A DNA stretch of 64,000 nucleotides, taken from Comamonadaceae bacterium OS-4 (GTDB taxonomy: Bacteria > Pseudomonadota > Gammaproteobacteria > Burkholderiales > Burkholderiaceae_C). The notes beneath the pieces are model-generated. The model had not been told where the DNA came from, made no database searches, and saw only the letters and a list, made by a program, of their open reading frames with translations. Below are positions 44,480 through 52,922 of this stretch, piece by piece. The first letter of the stretch is position 1. Each line of letters begins with the position of its first letter. A program made the translations under genes and the position numbers. Location of the stretch: positions 3,699,025 through 3,763,024 of the forward strand of contig AP026970.1 in NCBI GenBank assembly GCA_027924025.1, written 5' to 3'.

Positions 44480-45958
44480 TCAAGGGAATCGGGAGATCAC
44501 TTGTGCCACCGCCGCCGTGAGTTTTTTGGCGTAGGGCACATGCAAAAATTCATTGGGTCCATGGGCATTACTCTTGGGTCCCAACACGCCGCAGACCATC
44601 ATCTGTGCCTTGGGAAAGCCCTTGGAGAGCATGTTCATCAACGGAATTGTGCCGCCCTGACCGATGTGACCGCAAGGCGCACCAAAATGCGCATTCGAGG
44701 CGTCGTTCAGTGCCGCGTCAAACCAAGGGGCGGTATCAGGCGCGTTCCAGCCAGTTGCGCTGGACATGCCTTCAAAAGTGACCTTGGCCTGGTAGGGCGC
44801 GTTGTCTTCCAAGAGCGCCTTGAGCTCTTGCACCGCAGCAGCAGCTTCCACCAAGGGCGGCAGCCGCAGACTCAGCTTGAACGCGGTGTAGGGCCGCAGC
44901 ACATTGCCCGCGTTTTGGATATCTGGAAAACCATCGGCACCGGTCACGCTGAGCGTGGGCTGCCAGGTGCGCTTGAGCAAGGCCTCGAGCGGGTCGGAGG
45001 TCGTGGGCAGCGCGAACGTGGTGGCGCCGCCGCAATCGTAGTGGGCCCACGGAAAGCGTTTGAAAAGCTCGTCACCCAATATTGCTGCGGTTGCTTGGGC
45101 CTGCTGCATCCGCTGCACAGGCACCTCGCAATGGAAGTTGGAGGGCAGCAGATGACCGGTCTTGCTGTCTTCCAACCGGTCCAGCACCTGGCGCAGGATG
45201 CGGAAGCTGGACGGCACCAAGCCGCTGGCATCCCCCGAGTGAATGCCCTCGGTCAGAATTTCCACTTTCAATACCCCGCTGGCCATGCCGCGCAGGCTGT
45301 TGGTCAGCCAGAGCTGGTCGTAATTGCCGGCACCGGAGTCCAAGCAGACCACCAGCCCGACCTCGCCCAGCCGGGGCTTGAGCGCATCCACATAGTGCAG
45401 CAGGTCGTAAGAACCGCTTTCTTCGCAGGTCTCAATCAAACCCACGATGCGCGGGTGGCGCAGTTTTTGGGCCTTGAGCGCTTGCAGGGCAGCAATGGCG
45501 GCATACGCGGCATAGCCATCGTCCGCGCCACCACGGCCATAGAGCTTGCCGTTCTCATATTTGGGAGTCCAAGGTCCGAGGTCGTTGCGCCAACCGGAGA
45601 ACTCGGGTTGCTTGTCCAAGTGGCCATACATCAGCACCGTCTGGCCGGAGGCCAGCTGTTCGCCGGCTTCGCCACCACTGGCCTCGACTTCGAAAAACAG
45701 GACCGGCGTGCGACCCTCGAGGCGGATGACTTCCAGCGTCAGGCCGGGTACTTTTTGGGCTTCGATCCACTGGGCGGTGTTGCGCACCACGGTATCGAGC
45801 AAGCCAGACGAAGCCCAATCGGGGTCAAACATCGGCGACTTGGCCGGGATGCGGATGTAATCGGTCAGGCGGTGGACGATGTCCTGATCCCAAGCTGCGC
45901 TGACGTGGTCAAGGGCTTGGGCGGTGTCGAAAACGGACGAGGGAACGCGGGCGTTCAT
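44480..45958 (-). CDS. M20 family metallopeptidase (dipeptidase-like)
   Basis: A 492-residue cytoplasmic zinc peptidase from the ATG at 45958 (AGGAG upstream). Metal motifs are seen in order: LMYGHLDKQPE with His, GRGGADDGYAAYAAIAALQA with bridging Asp, LIETCEESGSYDL with the catalytic Glu pair, and VVCLDSGAGNYDQ. The lid or dimerisation domain follows SGVLKVEILTEGIHSGDAS. The C-terminal His ligand is probably near GHIGQGGTIPLM. It resembles carnosinase-type M20 dipeptidases. Its exact substrate is not predictable. Confidence 0.9.
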   Translation of the reverse strand: MNARVPSSVFDTAQALDHVSAAWDQDIVHRLTDYIRIPAKSPMFDPDWASSGLLDTVVRNTAQWIEAQKVPGLTLEVIRLEGRTPVLFFEVEASGGEAGEQLASGQTVLMYGHLDKQPEFSGWRNDLGPWTPKYENGKLYGRGGADDGYAAYAAIAALQALKAQKLRHPRIVGLIETCEESGSYDLLHYVDALKPRLGEVGLVVCLDSGAGNYDQLWLTNSLRGMASGVLKVEILTEGIHSGDASGLVPSSFRILRQVLDRLEDSKTGHLLPSNFHCEVPVQRMQQAQATAAILGDELFKRFPWAHYDCGGATTFALPTTSDPLEALLKRTWQPTLSVTGADGFPDIQNAGNVLRPYTAFKLSLRLPPLVEAAAAVQELKALLEDNAPYQAKVTFEGMSSATGWNAPDTAPWFDAALNDASNAHFGAPCGHIGQGGTIPLMNMLSKGFPKAQMMVCGVLGPKSNAHGPNEFLHVPYAKKLTAAVAQVISRFP

Positions 45959-46045
45959 GGAGCTCCTGCTGCAAATTAAGCCAAGCATCCATCATGCCAT
46001 GCGCGCCACCCCCTACAGCCGCAGGCTTACCCGCAAAAAGTCGCA

Positions 46046-46627
46046 CTAATGCGCCAATTTGTACACCGAAGTGCCGGCCCGCAAATTCGGCAACCAACGC
46101 ACCGTACGACCGTCCTGCAAGCCAAAACTGTCCAGCACGCGCAGTCCATTGCGCGCTGCCAATACCTCAAGGTCCGCATGGGTGCCCACGCGGATGTTGG
46201 GCGTGTCGTACCACTGGTAAGGCAGGCGCTTGGTCACCGGCATACGCCCCTGCAAGATGCTCAGGCGATTGGGCCAGTGGGCAAAGTTGGGAAATGCCAC
46301 GATACCGACCCGGCCCACGCGAGCGGTTTCACGCAACATGGTCTCGGCATTGCGCAGGTGTTGCAGGGTGTCGATCTGCAGCACCACATCGAAGCTGGCG
46401 TCCTCAAACACGGTCAAGCCTTGGTCAAGGTTGAGCTGCAGCACATTTACGCCGCGCTTCACGCAGGCCAGCACATTGGCATCGTCCAGCTCTACGCCAT
46501 AACCGCTGCAGCCGCGCTCGCGCTGCAGGTGGTCCAGCAGGGCGCCGTCGCCGCAACCGAGGTCCAGCACGCGCGAGCCTTCAGGCACCAAGCTGGCAAT
46601 CGCATGCAAGGTATTCAAGTCGGTCAT
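46046..46627 (-). CDS. metW: Methionine biosynthesis protein MetW
   Basis: A 193-residue SAM-dependent-methyltransferase-like protein. The class I motif [20 protein letters not shown] is near the N-terminus, with [19 protein letters not shown] and [12 protein letters not shown] later. MetW is an obligate partner that stimulates MetX homoserine acyltransferase in many proteobacteria. Its ATG overlaps the metX stop by 4 bp (ATGA), so it is translated from the same riboswitch-controlled mRNA. The segment [20 protein letters not shown] is typical. Confidence 0.94.
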   Translation of the reverse strand: MTDLNTLHAIASLVPEGSRVLDLGCGDGALLDHLQRERGCSGYGVELDDANVLACVKRGVNVLQLNLDQGLTVFEDASFDVVLQIDTLQHLRNAETMLRETARVGRVGIVAFPNFAHWPNRLSILQGRMPVTKRLPYQWYDTPNIRVGTHADLEVLAARNGLRVLDSFGLQDGRTVRWLPNLRAGTSVYKLAH

Positions 46628-47772
46628 ACTGCCACCTCCAAACCCGTGGAAATGCTATCAAAATAAGAGCGCATTACGCTCATGTAACGGGCGTCATCAA
46701 GCAAAAAGGCATCATGACCATGGGGTGCGTCGATTTCGGCGTAGCTCACGTCACGCTTGTTGTCCAAGAGGGCCTTCACCACCTCGCGGCTGCGTTGAGG
46801 GCTGAAGCGCCAATCGGTCGTAAAGCTCACCAGCAAGAACTTCGCGCGCGTCCGAGCCAGGGCCTGGCTCAGGTCGCCGCCATAGGCTTTGGCCGGGTCA
46901 AAGTAATCGAGCGCGCGGGTGATCAGCAGGTAGGTGTTGGCGTCAAAGTACTCGGCAAACTTGTCGCCCTGGTAACGCAGGTAGCTCTCGATCTGGAACT
47001 CCACCTCCTGCGTGCTGTACTTGTAGCCGTTGGCGCTGGCCAGCACTTTGTCTTTGAGCTCGCGACCGAACTTGGCGTTCATCACATCGTCGCTCAGGTA
47101 GGTGATGTGGCCGATCATGCGGGCAATGCGCAAGCCGCGTTTGGGGATCACACCGTGCTGGTAAAAGTGCCCGCCATGGAAGTCGGGGTCGGTCACGATG
47201 GCGCGGCGCGCTACTTCATTGAACGCAATGTTTTCGGCATTCAGGTTGGGTGCACTGGCCACCACCACCGCGTGGCGCATGCGCTCAGGGTATTGCAGCG
47301 TCCAGCTCAGGGCCTGCATGCCGCCCAAGCTGCCGCCCAAGACCGCAGCTAGCGTCTGGATGCCCAGCGCATCGAGCAGAAGGGCTTGGGCATTCACCCA
47401 ATCTTCCACGGTAACCACCGGAAAGTCCGCGCCATAGACCTTGCCCGTGTCAGGGTGGGTATGCATCGGGCCGGTGGAGCCAAAACAAGAACCCAGGTTG
47501 TTGATGCCGATGACAAAAAACTTGTTGGTGTCCACCGACTTGCCCGGCCCGATCATGTTGTCCCACCAGCCTTCGGACTTGTCCTGTCCTTCGTACACAC
47601 CCGCCACATGGTGGGAGGCGTTCAGGGCGTGGCACACCAGCACCGCATTGGACTTGTCGGCATTGAGCGTGCCGTAGGTCTCGTAACTCAGGGAATAGCC
47701 GTGGATGGACGCTCCGCTTTGCAACTGCAAAGGGGCATCAAAGCGCATGGTTTGGGGTGTGGCAATCAGCAT
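46624..47772 (-). CDS. metX: Homoserine O-acyltransferase
   Basis: A 382-residue alpha/beta hydrolase-fold enzyme that activates homoserine (acetyl or succinyl donor) for methionine synthesis. The ATG at 47772 gives [20 protein letters not shown], the usual N-terminus. The nucleophile elbow is [14 protein letters not shown]; the acid and base lie in FTTDWRFSP and GHDAFLLD. An intrinsic terminator ends directly at the start codon and leaves no room for a Shine-Dalgarno. A SAM-II riboswitch sits just before it. Expression is thus expected to fall when SAM is plentiful. metW follows with a 4-bp overlap. Confidence 0.95.
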   Translation of the reverse strand: MLIATPQTMRFDAPLQLQSGASIHGYSLSYETYGTLNADKSNAVLVCHALNASHHVAGVYEGQDKSEGWWDNMIGPGKSVDTNKFFVIGINNLGSCFGSTGPMHTHPDTGKVYGADFPVVTVEDWVNAQALLLDALGIQTLAAVLGGSLGGMQALSWTLQYPERMRHAVVVASAPNLNAENIAFNEVARRAIVTDPDFHGGHFYQHGVIPKRGLRIARMIGHITYLSDDVMNAKFGRELKDKVLASANGYKYSTQEVEFQIESYLRYQGDKFAEYFDANTYLLITRALDYFDPAKAYGGDLSQALARTRAKFLLVSFTTDWRFSPQRSREVVKALLDNKRDVSYAEIDAPHGHDAFLLDDARYMSVMRSYFDSISTGLEVAV

Positions 47773-47810
47773 AAAAACAAAACCCGGCAACGCTAAACGC
47801 GGGCCGGGTT
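47773..47810 (-). terminator. Intrinsic terminator in the metX leader
   Basis: On the minus strand AACCCGGC ... GCCGGGTT followed by TTGTTTTT directly precedes the metX ATG. It starts about 17 nt after the SAM-II riboswitch. The placement fits a transcription attenuator whose formation is promoted by SAM binding. Confidence 0.8.
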
Positions 47811-47826
47811 GCAATGCCTGAAGGCG

Positions 47827-47881
47827 GGTCCGTGTTTAGCTGAATTTATTAAGCGCCCGCAAGCTGGAGCAAATTGGCGCT
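47827..47881 (-). promoter_or_regulatory. SAM-II riboswitch upstream of metXW
   Basis: Read on the minus strand, the 55-nt element has stem P1 GCGCC / GGCGC enclosing AATTTG and a CTTGC segment, then TTAATAAA and the invariant GCTAAA. The order and spacing match the SAM-II (SAM_alpha, metA motif) pseudoknot aptamer, which binds S-adenosylmethionine. It lies 55 nt before the metX start, with a terminator between. The family is best known from alphaproteobacteria and is also found upstream of metX elsewhere. It should repress metXW when SAM is high. Confidence 0.85.
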
Positions 47882-47931
47882 GTGTGTGGCAAGTATATCA
47901 ACGGCACGCGTTTTTGCGCTCAAGCGCGCAA

Positions 47932-47966
47932 TGCACCAGCTTGGACTAGTTGGCGTGTTTTTTGCT
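47932..47966 (+). promoter_or_regulatory. Sigma-54 promoter and NtrC-like half site upstream of amt
   Basis: TTGGCGTG-TTTT-TTGCTT (47950-47967) has the GG and GC dinucleotides exactly 10 bp apart, as required for -24/-12 promoters. Immediately upstream TGCACCA-GCT-TGGACTA (47932-47948) has one good NtrC half site (TGCACCA) and one poor one. It lies about 75 bp before the amt start, so amt is probably induced by nitrogen limitation. Confidence 0.65.
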
Positions 47967-47971
47967 TGATT

Positions 47972-48009
47972 TTGGTGCGCAAAGCAGTTTTGAGCTGCTT
48001 TTGCACCAA
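47972..48009 (+). repeat. Inverted repeat / hairpin in the amt 5' leader
   Basis: TTGGTGC..AAAGCAG pairs with CTGCTTT.GCACCAA, a 14-bp stem with a small bulge and a 7-nt loop. It begins close to the predicted sigma-54 transcription start, so it would form at the 5' end of the amt mRNA. The half sites face outward, opposite to an NtrC site, so an RNA stem-loop is the better reading. Confidence 0.55.
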
Positions 48010-48039
48010 GCACAAGCATTTAACGACCAAAGGACTCGT

Positions 48040-49242
48040 ATGGAAGCACTAAAACAGGGCGCGGACGCTTTGTTCATTTTGTTGGGCGCAATCATGGTGC
48101 TGGCCATGCACGCCGGTTTTGCCTTTCTGGAACTCGGCACCGTGCGCCGCAAGAACCAGGTGAACGCGCTGGTCAAGATCCTGGTGGACTTCTCGGTGTC
48201 CACCGTGGTGTATTTCGCCGTGGGCTACAGCGTGGCTTATGGCACGCACTTCTTTATCGGCGCCGAGCAACTGGCCGCGCAAAACGGCTATGCGCTGGTG
48301 AAGTTCTTCTTCTTACTGACCTTTGCTGCTGCCATTCCCGCCATCATTTCGGGCGGCATTGCCGAGCGGGCCAAGTTCTGGCCGCAGCTGATTGCCACCG
48401 CCGTCATCGTCGGCTTGGTGTATCCATTCTTCGAGGGCATTGCCTGGAACCAGCACTTTGGCGTGCAGGCCTGGATCAAGGCGCTGACCGGCGACGAGTT
48501 TCACGACTTTGCCGGCAGCGTGGTGGTGCACGCCGTGGGCGGTTGGATCGCTTTGGGTGCCGTACTCTTACTGGGTGCACGGAGCAACCGCTATCGCAAA
48601 GATGGCGCGATGTCGGCTCACCCGCCGAGCAGCATCCCGTTCCTCGCATTGGGCGCGTGGATTTTGATCGTGGGCTGGTTTGGCTTTAACGTGATGAGCG
48701 CACAGCTGCTCGACAAAATGTCCGGCCTGGTAGCGGTGAACTCGCTCATGGCCATGGTGGGCGGCACGCTAGTGGCCCTGCTCATGGGCAAGAACGACCC
48801 CGGCTTTGTGCACAACGGCCCCTTGGCTGGCCTAGTGGCCGTGTGCGCCGGCTCTGACCTGATGCACCCGCTGGGTGCACTGGTAGTGGGCGGTGTGGCG
48901 GGCGCCATCTTTGTGGTGATGTTCACCCTGACCCAAAACAAATGGAAGATTGACGACGTGCTGGGCGTCTGGCCGCTGCACGGCCTGTGCGGGACCTGGG
49001 GCGGGATTGCAGCCGGCATTTTTGGCAGCACCACCTTCGGCGGCCTGGGCGGCGTGAACCTCGCCGCGCAACTCATCGGCACCGCCATGGGCGTGGCCTG
49101 GGCGGCTGCGGCAGGCTTTGTGGTCTACGGCGTGCTCAAAGCCACCATGGGCCTGCGCCTGAGCCAGGAAGAAGAATACGACGGCGCCGACCTCTCGATC
49201 CACAAAATCAGCGCCAGCCCCGAGCGGGAAGCCAACTGGTAA
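48040..49242 (+). CDS. amt: Ammonium transporter
   Basis: A 400-residue, 11-helix Amt/Rh channel from the ATG at 48040. Key residues: the external-site region FEGIAWNQHFGV, Asp156 and pore His164 in HDFAGSVVVHAVGG, and the second pore His in WPLHGLCGTWGG. Unlike most AmtB it lacks a cleavable signal and starts directly with helix 1. It conducts ammonium into the cell across the inner membrane. No glnK/P-II gene is adjacent, but a sigma-54 promoter is. A short interspersed repeat fills the gap to the convergent DoxX gene. Confidence 0.93.
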   Translation: MEALKQGADALFILLGAIMVLAMHAGFAFLELGTVRRKNQVNALVKILVDFSVSTVVYFAVGYSVAYGTHFFIGAEQLAAQNGYALVKFFFLLTFAAAIPAIISGGIAERAKFWPQLIATAVIVGLVYPFFEGIAWNQHFGVQAWIKALTGDEFHDFAGSVVVHAVGGWIALGAVLLLGARSNRYRKDGAMSAHPPSSIPFLALGAWILIVGWFGFNVMSAQLLDKMSGLVAVNSLMAMVGGTLVALLMGKNDPGFVHNGPLAGLVAVCAGSDLMHPLGALVVGGVAGAIFVVMFTLTQNKWKIDDVLGVWPLHGLCGTWGGIAAGIFGSTTFGGLGGVNLAAQLIGTAMGVAWAAAAGFVVYGVLKATMGLRLSQEEEYDGADLSIHKISASPEREANW

Positions 49243-49261
49243 TCGGGCTGCTAAAGCAGGC

Positions 49262-49320
49262 AGCTATGCTTTTCATAGCTACCTGCGCATATTCTATGGG
49301 TGCTAGCGCCCATTTTTATT
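49262..49320 (+). repeat. Short interspersed repeat, copy 5 (between amt and doxX)
   Basis: AGCTATGCTTTTCATAGCTA then CCTGCGCATATTCTATGGG and TGCTAGCGCCCATTTTT. The order CATAGCT-CTGCGCA...GGGTGCTAG matches copies 2 and 6. Its end overlaps the last codons of the DoxX gene. Confidence 0.72.
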
Positions 49321-49788
49321 GATAAAGCGGTCTACCGCCCATGCACCCGGGCCGTACAAAGCCAGAGTCAACAGCAACACACCCCAAGTGATGTGCTGCT
49401 GCAGCGCGGCGGGCGCAATCTCGCTCAGGGACAGCACCGCCATCACATTAACCACGCTCAAGCCCAGGGCCGCGAACCTGCCGCCCAAGCCTAGTACCAA
49501 GAGCACCGGCAACACCAGCTCACCCGCAGTGCCCATCCAGGCTGCCAGCTCCGGAGGCAGCAGGGGCACGTGGTATTCGTCCATGAACAAGGACAGTGTG
49601 ATGTCCCAGTCGCGCAGCTTGGTCAAGCCGGAGGAGAAAAATGCGTTCGCGACATACAGACGCGCCAGCAACGCAGCAGGCGCTTGCAATGCATCCAGTA
49701 CACGGTGACCGCTTGCCACAAGCGAGACAAAGCGCGTGAGCCAATACCCGCCATCGGCGCGGGATGAGGTTGCCAATAGAGATTTCAT
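49303..49788 (-). CDS. DoxX family membrane protein of the bufferin/gig-type operon
   Basis: A 161-residue protein from the ATG at 49788. It has about four membrane helices. The DoxX signature LYVANAFFSSGLTKLRDWDI and PPELAAWMGTAGELVLPVLL are visible. It is the last gene of the leftward DUF2282-DUF692-DUF2063-DoxX operon, 31 bp after the DUF2063 gene. The equivalent in Cupriavidus is gigT. A role in export of, or electron transfer to, the modified peptide is possible but unproven. The 3' end overlaps a short interspersed repeat. Confidence 0.85.
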   Translation of the reverse strand: MKSLLATSSRADGGYWLTRFVSLVASGHRVLDALQAPAALLARLYVANAFFSSGLTKLRDWDITLSLFMDEYHVPLLPPELAAWMGTAGELVLPVLLVLGLGGRFAALGLSVVNVMAVLSLSEIAPAALQQHITWGVLLLTLALYGPGAWAVDRFINKNGR

Positions 49789-49819
49789 ACAGACTCTTTT
49801 CAAACACAGGACATGGCGA

Positions 49820-50593
49820 TCACTCGCCGGAATACACCGCCAACAACAAGCCGCTTTGAACAGCCAGGGTCAGCCACTGAGAAACATCCAGATGGGGCAC
49901 GCCGTCCAAAGCCTGACCCAGGCTGCGGCCCGCTAGCAGGGCGTGAAGGAGCGAAGCCTCCCCCTCCAAGGCCACACGCACACAGGGCTTGAACCCCTGC
50001 CGCCAGATCACTGCATCCTCGCCCGCTTTGGCTTGCAACAAACGACCGACCTCATCAAAGCTGGGGCCGTTCTGACCATGCGCCGCATGGATGGTGGCAA
50101 CCGGCCAATCACTGCACAGCACTGCGGCACCTGGCGCCAAGCGTAAGCACAACATGCCGGGGTGTTGGGTGCTCAATAGCGTCAATGTGTTCAGGTCCGG
50201 GGTCGCGTCTTCCAACGTGGTCATGCTGTGCAGGGCCCATTCCAAACGCGCCACATCGGGGAGAAAGGGCGTGTCCTGCAGCTGGCTGCTACTCGCCATA
50301 AAGGCAGCCAGACTTTCGCCCCATTGCGCCACATCGCCGCGCACAGGGGGGTGGGCATGCCAGCAGGCACGGGCCAAATCCCTCATGCTTTCGACGCCTA
50401 ATAGTTGGGTCAACACCGGATAAGCGGCCTGCAACGCGCGTTCTGCCAGCGCATGCGCATTCGATTGATAGGCTTTCAGGCCTCTAGCGCCCGGGTCCAT
50501 TGCGCGAGCAGCTATGTTTTCCATAGCATTTTCCGCAGGCCAGTCGAAAAGCGCTGCCACCAACGCTTGTTGTTGCTGTGCCAGGGTGCTCAT
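49820..50593 (-). CDS. DUF2063 protein, putative RiPP-maturation partner (BufC/GigB/HvfC-like)
   Basis: A 257-residue protein from the ATG at 50593, overlapping the stop of the DUF692 gene (ATGA). The N-terminal DUF2063 domain reads [16 protein letters not shown], then [20 protein letters not shown] and [19 protein letters not shown]2063 proteins partner DUF692 enzymes and probably present the precursor peptide. The stretch [20 protein letters not shown] is encoded by an interspersed repeat (50478-50527) that inserted without breaking the frame. It is co-transcribed with the DUF692 and DoxX genes. Confidence 0.85.
   Translation of the reverse strand: MSTLAQQQQALVAALFDWPAENAMENIAARAMDPGARGLKAYQSNAHALAERALQAAYPVLTQLLGVESMRDLARACWHAHPPVRGDVAQWGESLAAFMASSSQLQDTPFLPDVARLEWALHSMTTLEDATPDLNTLTLLSTQHPGMLCLRLAPGAAVLCSDWPVATIHAAHGQNGPSFDEVGRLLQAKAGEDAVIWRQGFKPCVRVALEGEASLLHALLAGRSLGQALDGVPHLDVSQWLTLAVQSGLLLAVYSGE
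50478..50527 (-). repeat. Short interspersed repeat, copy 6, inserted in frame in the DUF2063 gene
   Basis: On the minus strand it reads GCTATGGAAAACATAGCTGC, then TCGCGCAATGG, then GGGCGCTAGAGGCC. The AGCTGCTCGCGCA core is identical to copy 1. It is translated in the N-terminal part of the DUF2063 protein. Confidence 0.75.
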
Positions 50594-51519
50594 GCGTCGC
50601 ACGCCTCGGCGGATTTCAAGGCGGCTTGAGCCATCTGGCGCGCCAAGTCGGCTTCACCCAGCAGCACGTCCAAGGCCGGCACATCCGTGTCCCACTCCAC
50701 CAGCGTGGGCACTGCGCCGAAGCGCCGGATGGCGTGGCGGTAGACCGCCCACACCGCATCACAGACACGGCTGCCATGGTCATCGATCACGATGTGGCCG
50801 TGCGCGTCATTCACCTCGCAATGTCCGGCCACATGCAGCTCGCCTACCGCTGCAGGGTCGATAGCGTCGAGCCAGGCACAACATGCGTCCACCGGGTCGC
50901 GGGCGTCGCCCTGCAGTTGTGCGTTCAGCGCATTGACGTAGATGTTGTTCACATCGACCAGCAACTCGCAGCCGGTACGCCGGGCCAAAGCATTGAGGAA
51001 ATCCGGCTCACTCCATTCCTGCTCGCCCGGCACCGGGCACCATTGCAGATAGGCCGACAGGTTTTCCACCATGAAGCGGCGCTGCAAGCGGTCCTGCACG
51101 CGCTGCACGTTGGCACAGAGTGTGTCCAGCGCTTCGTCACTTAACGGCAATGGCAGGAGGTCGGCAGCATGCACCATGGCAACCGGATCCCATGGTGCAC
51201 GGGCAAAACTGGCATGGTCGCTGACCCGCACCGGGTCGATGCGGCGGACCAGTGCATCTAACTGGTCCAGATGCCAAGGATCCAGCCCCGCCACCGATCC
51301 TAGGGACAGGCCCACGCCATGCAGGCTAACCGGATACAGGGCACGCCCCTGCTCCAATACAGCCAGGCTGGCGCCGCCATGGGCGAAAAAATTCTCGGAG
51401 TGGACTTCCAGAAAGTCCAGCACAGGCTGCTGTTGCAGCAGCTGCGCGTAATGAGGGTGCCGCCACCCTATACCGGCCTGAACTTCACCGGAGAACTCCG
51501 GGGCGTGTGTGGCTTGCAT
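50590..51519 (-). CDS. DUF692 multinuclear iron enzyme (BufB/MbnB-like)
   Basis: A 309-residue TIM-barrel protein from the ATG at 51519. Metal-ligand motifs of the DUF692 family are all seen: [63 protein letters not shown] and VIDDHGSRV. Family members MbnB and BufB use di- or tri-iron centres to convert peptide cysteines to oxazolone/thioamide or thiooxazole groups that bind copper. The likely substrate is the cysteine-containing peptide encoded 47 bp upstream. The gene overlaps the DUF2063 gene by 4 bp. Confidence 0.9.
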   Translation of the reverse strand: MQATHAPEFSGEVQAGIGWRHPHYAQLLQQQPVLDFLEVHSENFFAHGGASLAVLEQGRALYPVSLHGVGLSLGSVAGLDPWHLDQLDALVRRIDPVRVSDHASFARAPWDPVAMVHAADLLPLPLSDEALDTLCANVQRVQDRLQRRFMVENLSAYLQWCPVPGEQEWSEPDFLNALARRTGCELLVDVNNIYVNALNAQLQGDARDPVDACCAWLDAIDPAAVGELHVAGHCEVNDAHGHIVIDDHGSRVCDAVWAVYRHAIRRFGAVPTLVEWDTDVPALDVLLGEADLARQMAQAALKSAEACDA

Positions 51520-51566
51520 GATCGGGTATGCGTAGTGGCGGACTTGGAAATGCAATCGATGCAGAT

Positions 51567-51824
51567 TTACATCTTGGGAGCCATCAGGCTGCCCTTCATT
51601 TTTTCGCAGGTACCTTTAGCCACATATTTCCACTCATCCTTGCCCATGTCCACTTTGGACTGGCCAGCGCACGAGTGAGATCCGGATGCGTTGGCGCAGT
51701 CGTTTTGACCGGCCTTGGCAATACCGAAGCATTTTTCTTTTTCCTGGGCGGCAACAGGCGCGGAAGCCAAGGTCAGGGACATCAGGGTGGCAGCTGTAGC
51801 GGCAAGCAGGGCACGTTGGTTCAT
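51567..51824 (-). CDS. DUF2282/bufferin-type precursor peptide
   Basis: An 85-residue secreted peptide. The signal sequence is residues 1 to about 26 ([14 protein letters not shown]). The mature part has exactly four cysteines, Cys32, 43, 52 and 73, in [29 protein letters not shown] and GTCEKMKG. The [17 protein letters not shown] end is characteristic of BufA1/GigP-type peptides. In Caulobacter such peptides are modified by BufBC and bind copper; in Cupriavidus the homologous gig operon is induced by gold and copper. It is first in its operon and faces an ECF sigma gene. Confidence 0.88.
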   Translation of the reverse strand: MNQRALLAATAATLMSLTLASAPVAAQEKEKCFGIAKAGQNDCANASGSHSCAGQSKVDMGKDEWKYVAKGTCEKMKGSLMAPKM

Positions 51825-51904
51825 GTCGAAACTCCTAGAGTAATTGCATCAATGAAAACAACCATTCAGCCGCCGGTGCGGTGCGCTCCAGCGCTGTGGT
51901 TGAC

Positions 51905-51935
51905 GTTTAGTCCGGCAACCAGCGGCTTTCTTACA
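51905..51935 (-). promoter_or_regulatory. Candidate ECF-sigma promoter of the bufferin operon
   Basis: On the minus strand TGTAAGAAA (51935-51927) and CGGACTAAA (51914-51906) are separated by about the 15-16 bp usual for ECF promoters, and lie about 80 bp before the precursor gene start. The divergent ECF sigma gene makes this the expected control. The match to a known consensus is loose. Confidence 0.35.
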
Positions 51936-51998
51936 CACGGCACCGAAAAATTTTTGAAACTCGCCCGTACACTGCGCATCACACTTCGCGAGCACCCC

Positions 51999-52568
51999 AT
52001 GACCCGCTACGAAAACCAGGTCGCAGAACATCGCGACTATCTCTACAAATTCGCCCGTTTGCAACTGCGCAATGACGCATGGGCGGAGGATGCTGTCTCG
52101 GAAACCTTGTTGGCCGCGCTCGCCAAACAGCAAGCATTCGACAACCGGTCCCAACTCAAAACCTGGCTGGTCGGCATCCTCAAACACAAGGTGGTGGATG
52201 CACTACGCCATCACGGGCGGGAAGTCACTGGGGTGGGCAGCTCGCAAGACGATGACACCGACCCGCTGGAGCTGCTGAACTTCAAGACAGATGGGCACTT
52301 TGTGGAAACACCTGCCGATTGGGGCAACCCGGAGCAGCAAACCAGCAGCCGGCAGTTCTTTGAAATTCTGGAGGCCTGCACGGAAAAACTACCTGCTGTG
52401 CAAGGGCGGCTGTTCTTGATGCGCGAATGGCTGGAGTTGTCGAGCGAAGAAATTTGTAAGGAACTTGACCTGACCCCGACGAATCTCTACGTGCAACTCC
52501 ACCGTGCCCGATTGAGGCTCAGGGAATGTCTTGAAATGAATTGGTTCCAGAAAGCAGGTGCCCTTTGA
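51999..52568 (+). CDS. ECF-family RNA polymerase sigma factor
   Basis: A 189-residue sigma-70-type ECF factor from the ATG at 51999. Region 2 reads HRDYLYKFARLQLRNDAWAE with DAVSETLLAALAKQ and LKTWLVGILKHKVVDALR. Region 4 reads EWLELSSEEICKELDLTPTN followed by LYVQLHRARLRLRECLE. It is divergent from the bufferin-type operon and overlaps the anti-sigma gene (TTGA). The gene order is that of the Cupriavidus rpoQ-gig locus, where the ECF factor activates the operon under metal stress. A longer upstream frame is not supported. Confidence 0.92.
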   Translation: MTRYENQVAEHRDYLYKFARLQLRNDAWAEDAVSETLLAALAKQQAFDNRSQLKTWLVGILKHKVVDALRHHGREVTGVGSSQDDDTDPLELLNFKTDGHFVETPADWGNPEQQTSSRQFFEILEACTEKLPAVQGRLFLMREWLELSSEEICKELDLTPTNLYVQLHRARLRLRECLEMNWFQKAGAL

Positions 52569-52777
52569 AGCTGCTGCGCCGTACATGCAAAGAAGCCGCC
52601 GCCCTGATGGTAGCGAGGGAAGATCGCGCCCTGCCGGTGGCAGACCGTGTCGCTTTGTATTTCCACCTCATGGCCTGCAAGGCCTGCCCCCGCTTTGAAA
52701 AGCAGCTTCTGACATTGCGAAACAGTATGCAGCAATGGCGGCATTACCGCGAAAACGATATCGATTCTGCCGGCTAG
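52565..52777 (+). CDS. Small zinc-finger anti-sigma factor
   Basis: A 70-residue protein starting with TTG at 52565, inside the sigma stop (TTGA overlap), so translation is coupled. The zf-HC2 pattern is Cys8, then YFHLMACKACPRFEKQ with His34 and the C-x2-C pair Cys38/Cys41. It has no membrane helix, so it is a soluble ZAS-type anti-sigma that may sense metal or redox state through its zinc site. It should hold the upstream ECF factor inactive until stress. The protein is too short for a further sensor domain. Confidence 0.8.
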   Translation: MKLLRRTCKEAAALMVAREDRALPVADRVALYFHLMACKACPRFEKQLLTLRNSMQQWRHYRENDIDSAG

Positions 52778-52796
52778 CCTGAAAAAACAAGAAAAA

Positions 52797-52826
52797 TTAG
52801 GTTTCAGCAATAAAGTAACGCATAAT
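52797..52826 (+). promoter_or_regulatory. Putative sigma-70 promoter of the RRM gene
   Basis: TTAGGT and CATAAT are separated by 18 bp. Transcription would start near 52833, giving a 5' leader of about 130 nt, long for a gene of this size and similar to cold-shock gene leaders. Confidence 0.4.
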
Positions 52827-52922
52827 GGTCTGGCATTGCCGAAATATCGGTGTGCAAGTTTGCGGTGAAGTGTCAGTTTCGCGTCTGCTTTAAGTCTTCA
52901 ATGGTTTGTTGATTGCGGTTAA

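Noticed and set aside
43623..44483. TTG start at 44483 for the lipase gene
   Set aside because: The ATG at 44465 has a better Shine-Dalgarno and keeps the whole conserved domain.
46640..46670. Resemblance of the metX 3' end (TTTTGATAGC) to the interspersed repeat
   Set aside because: Only about ten bases match and they encode the usual MetX C-terminus, so no insertion is needed to explain them.
47902..47920. Second sigma-54-like sequence GGCACGCGTTTTTGC upstream of amt
   Set aside because: GG and GC are 11 bp apart, one too many for sigma-54; the 47950 element has the right spacing.
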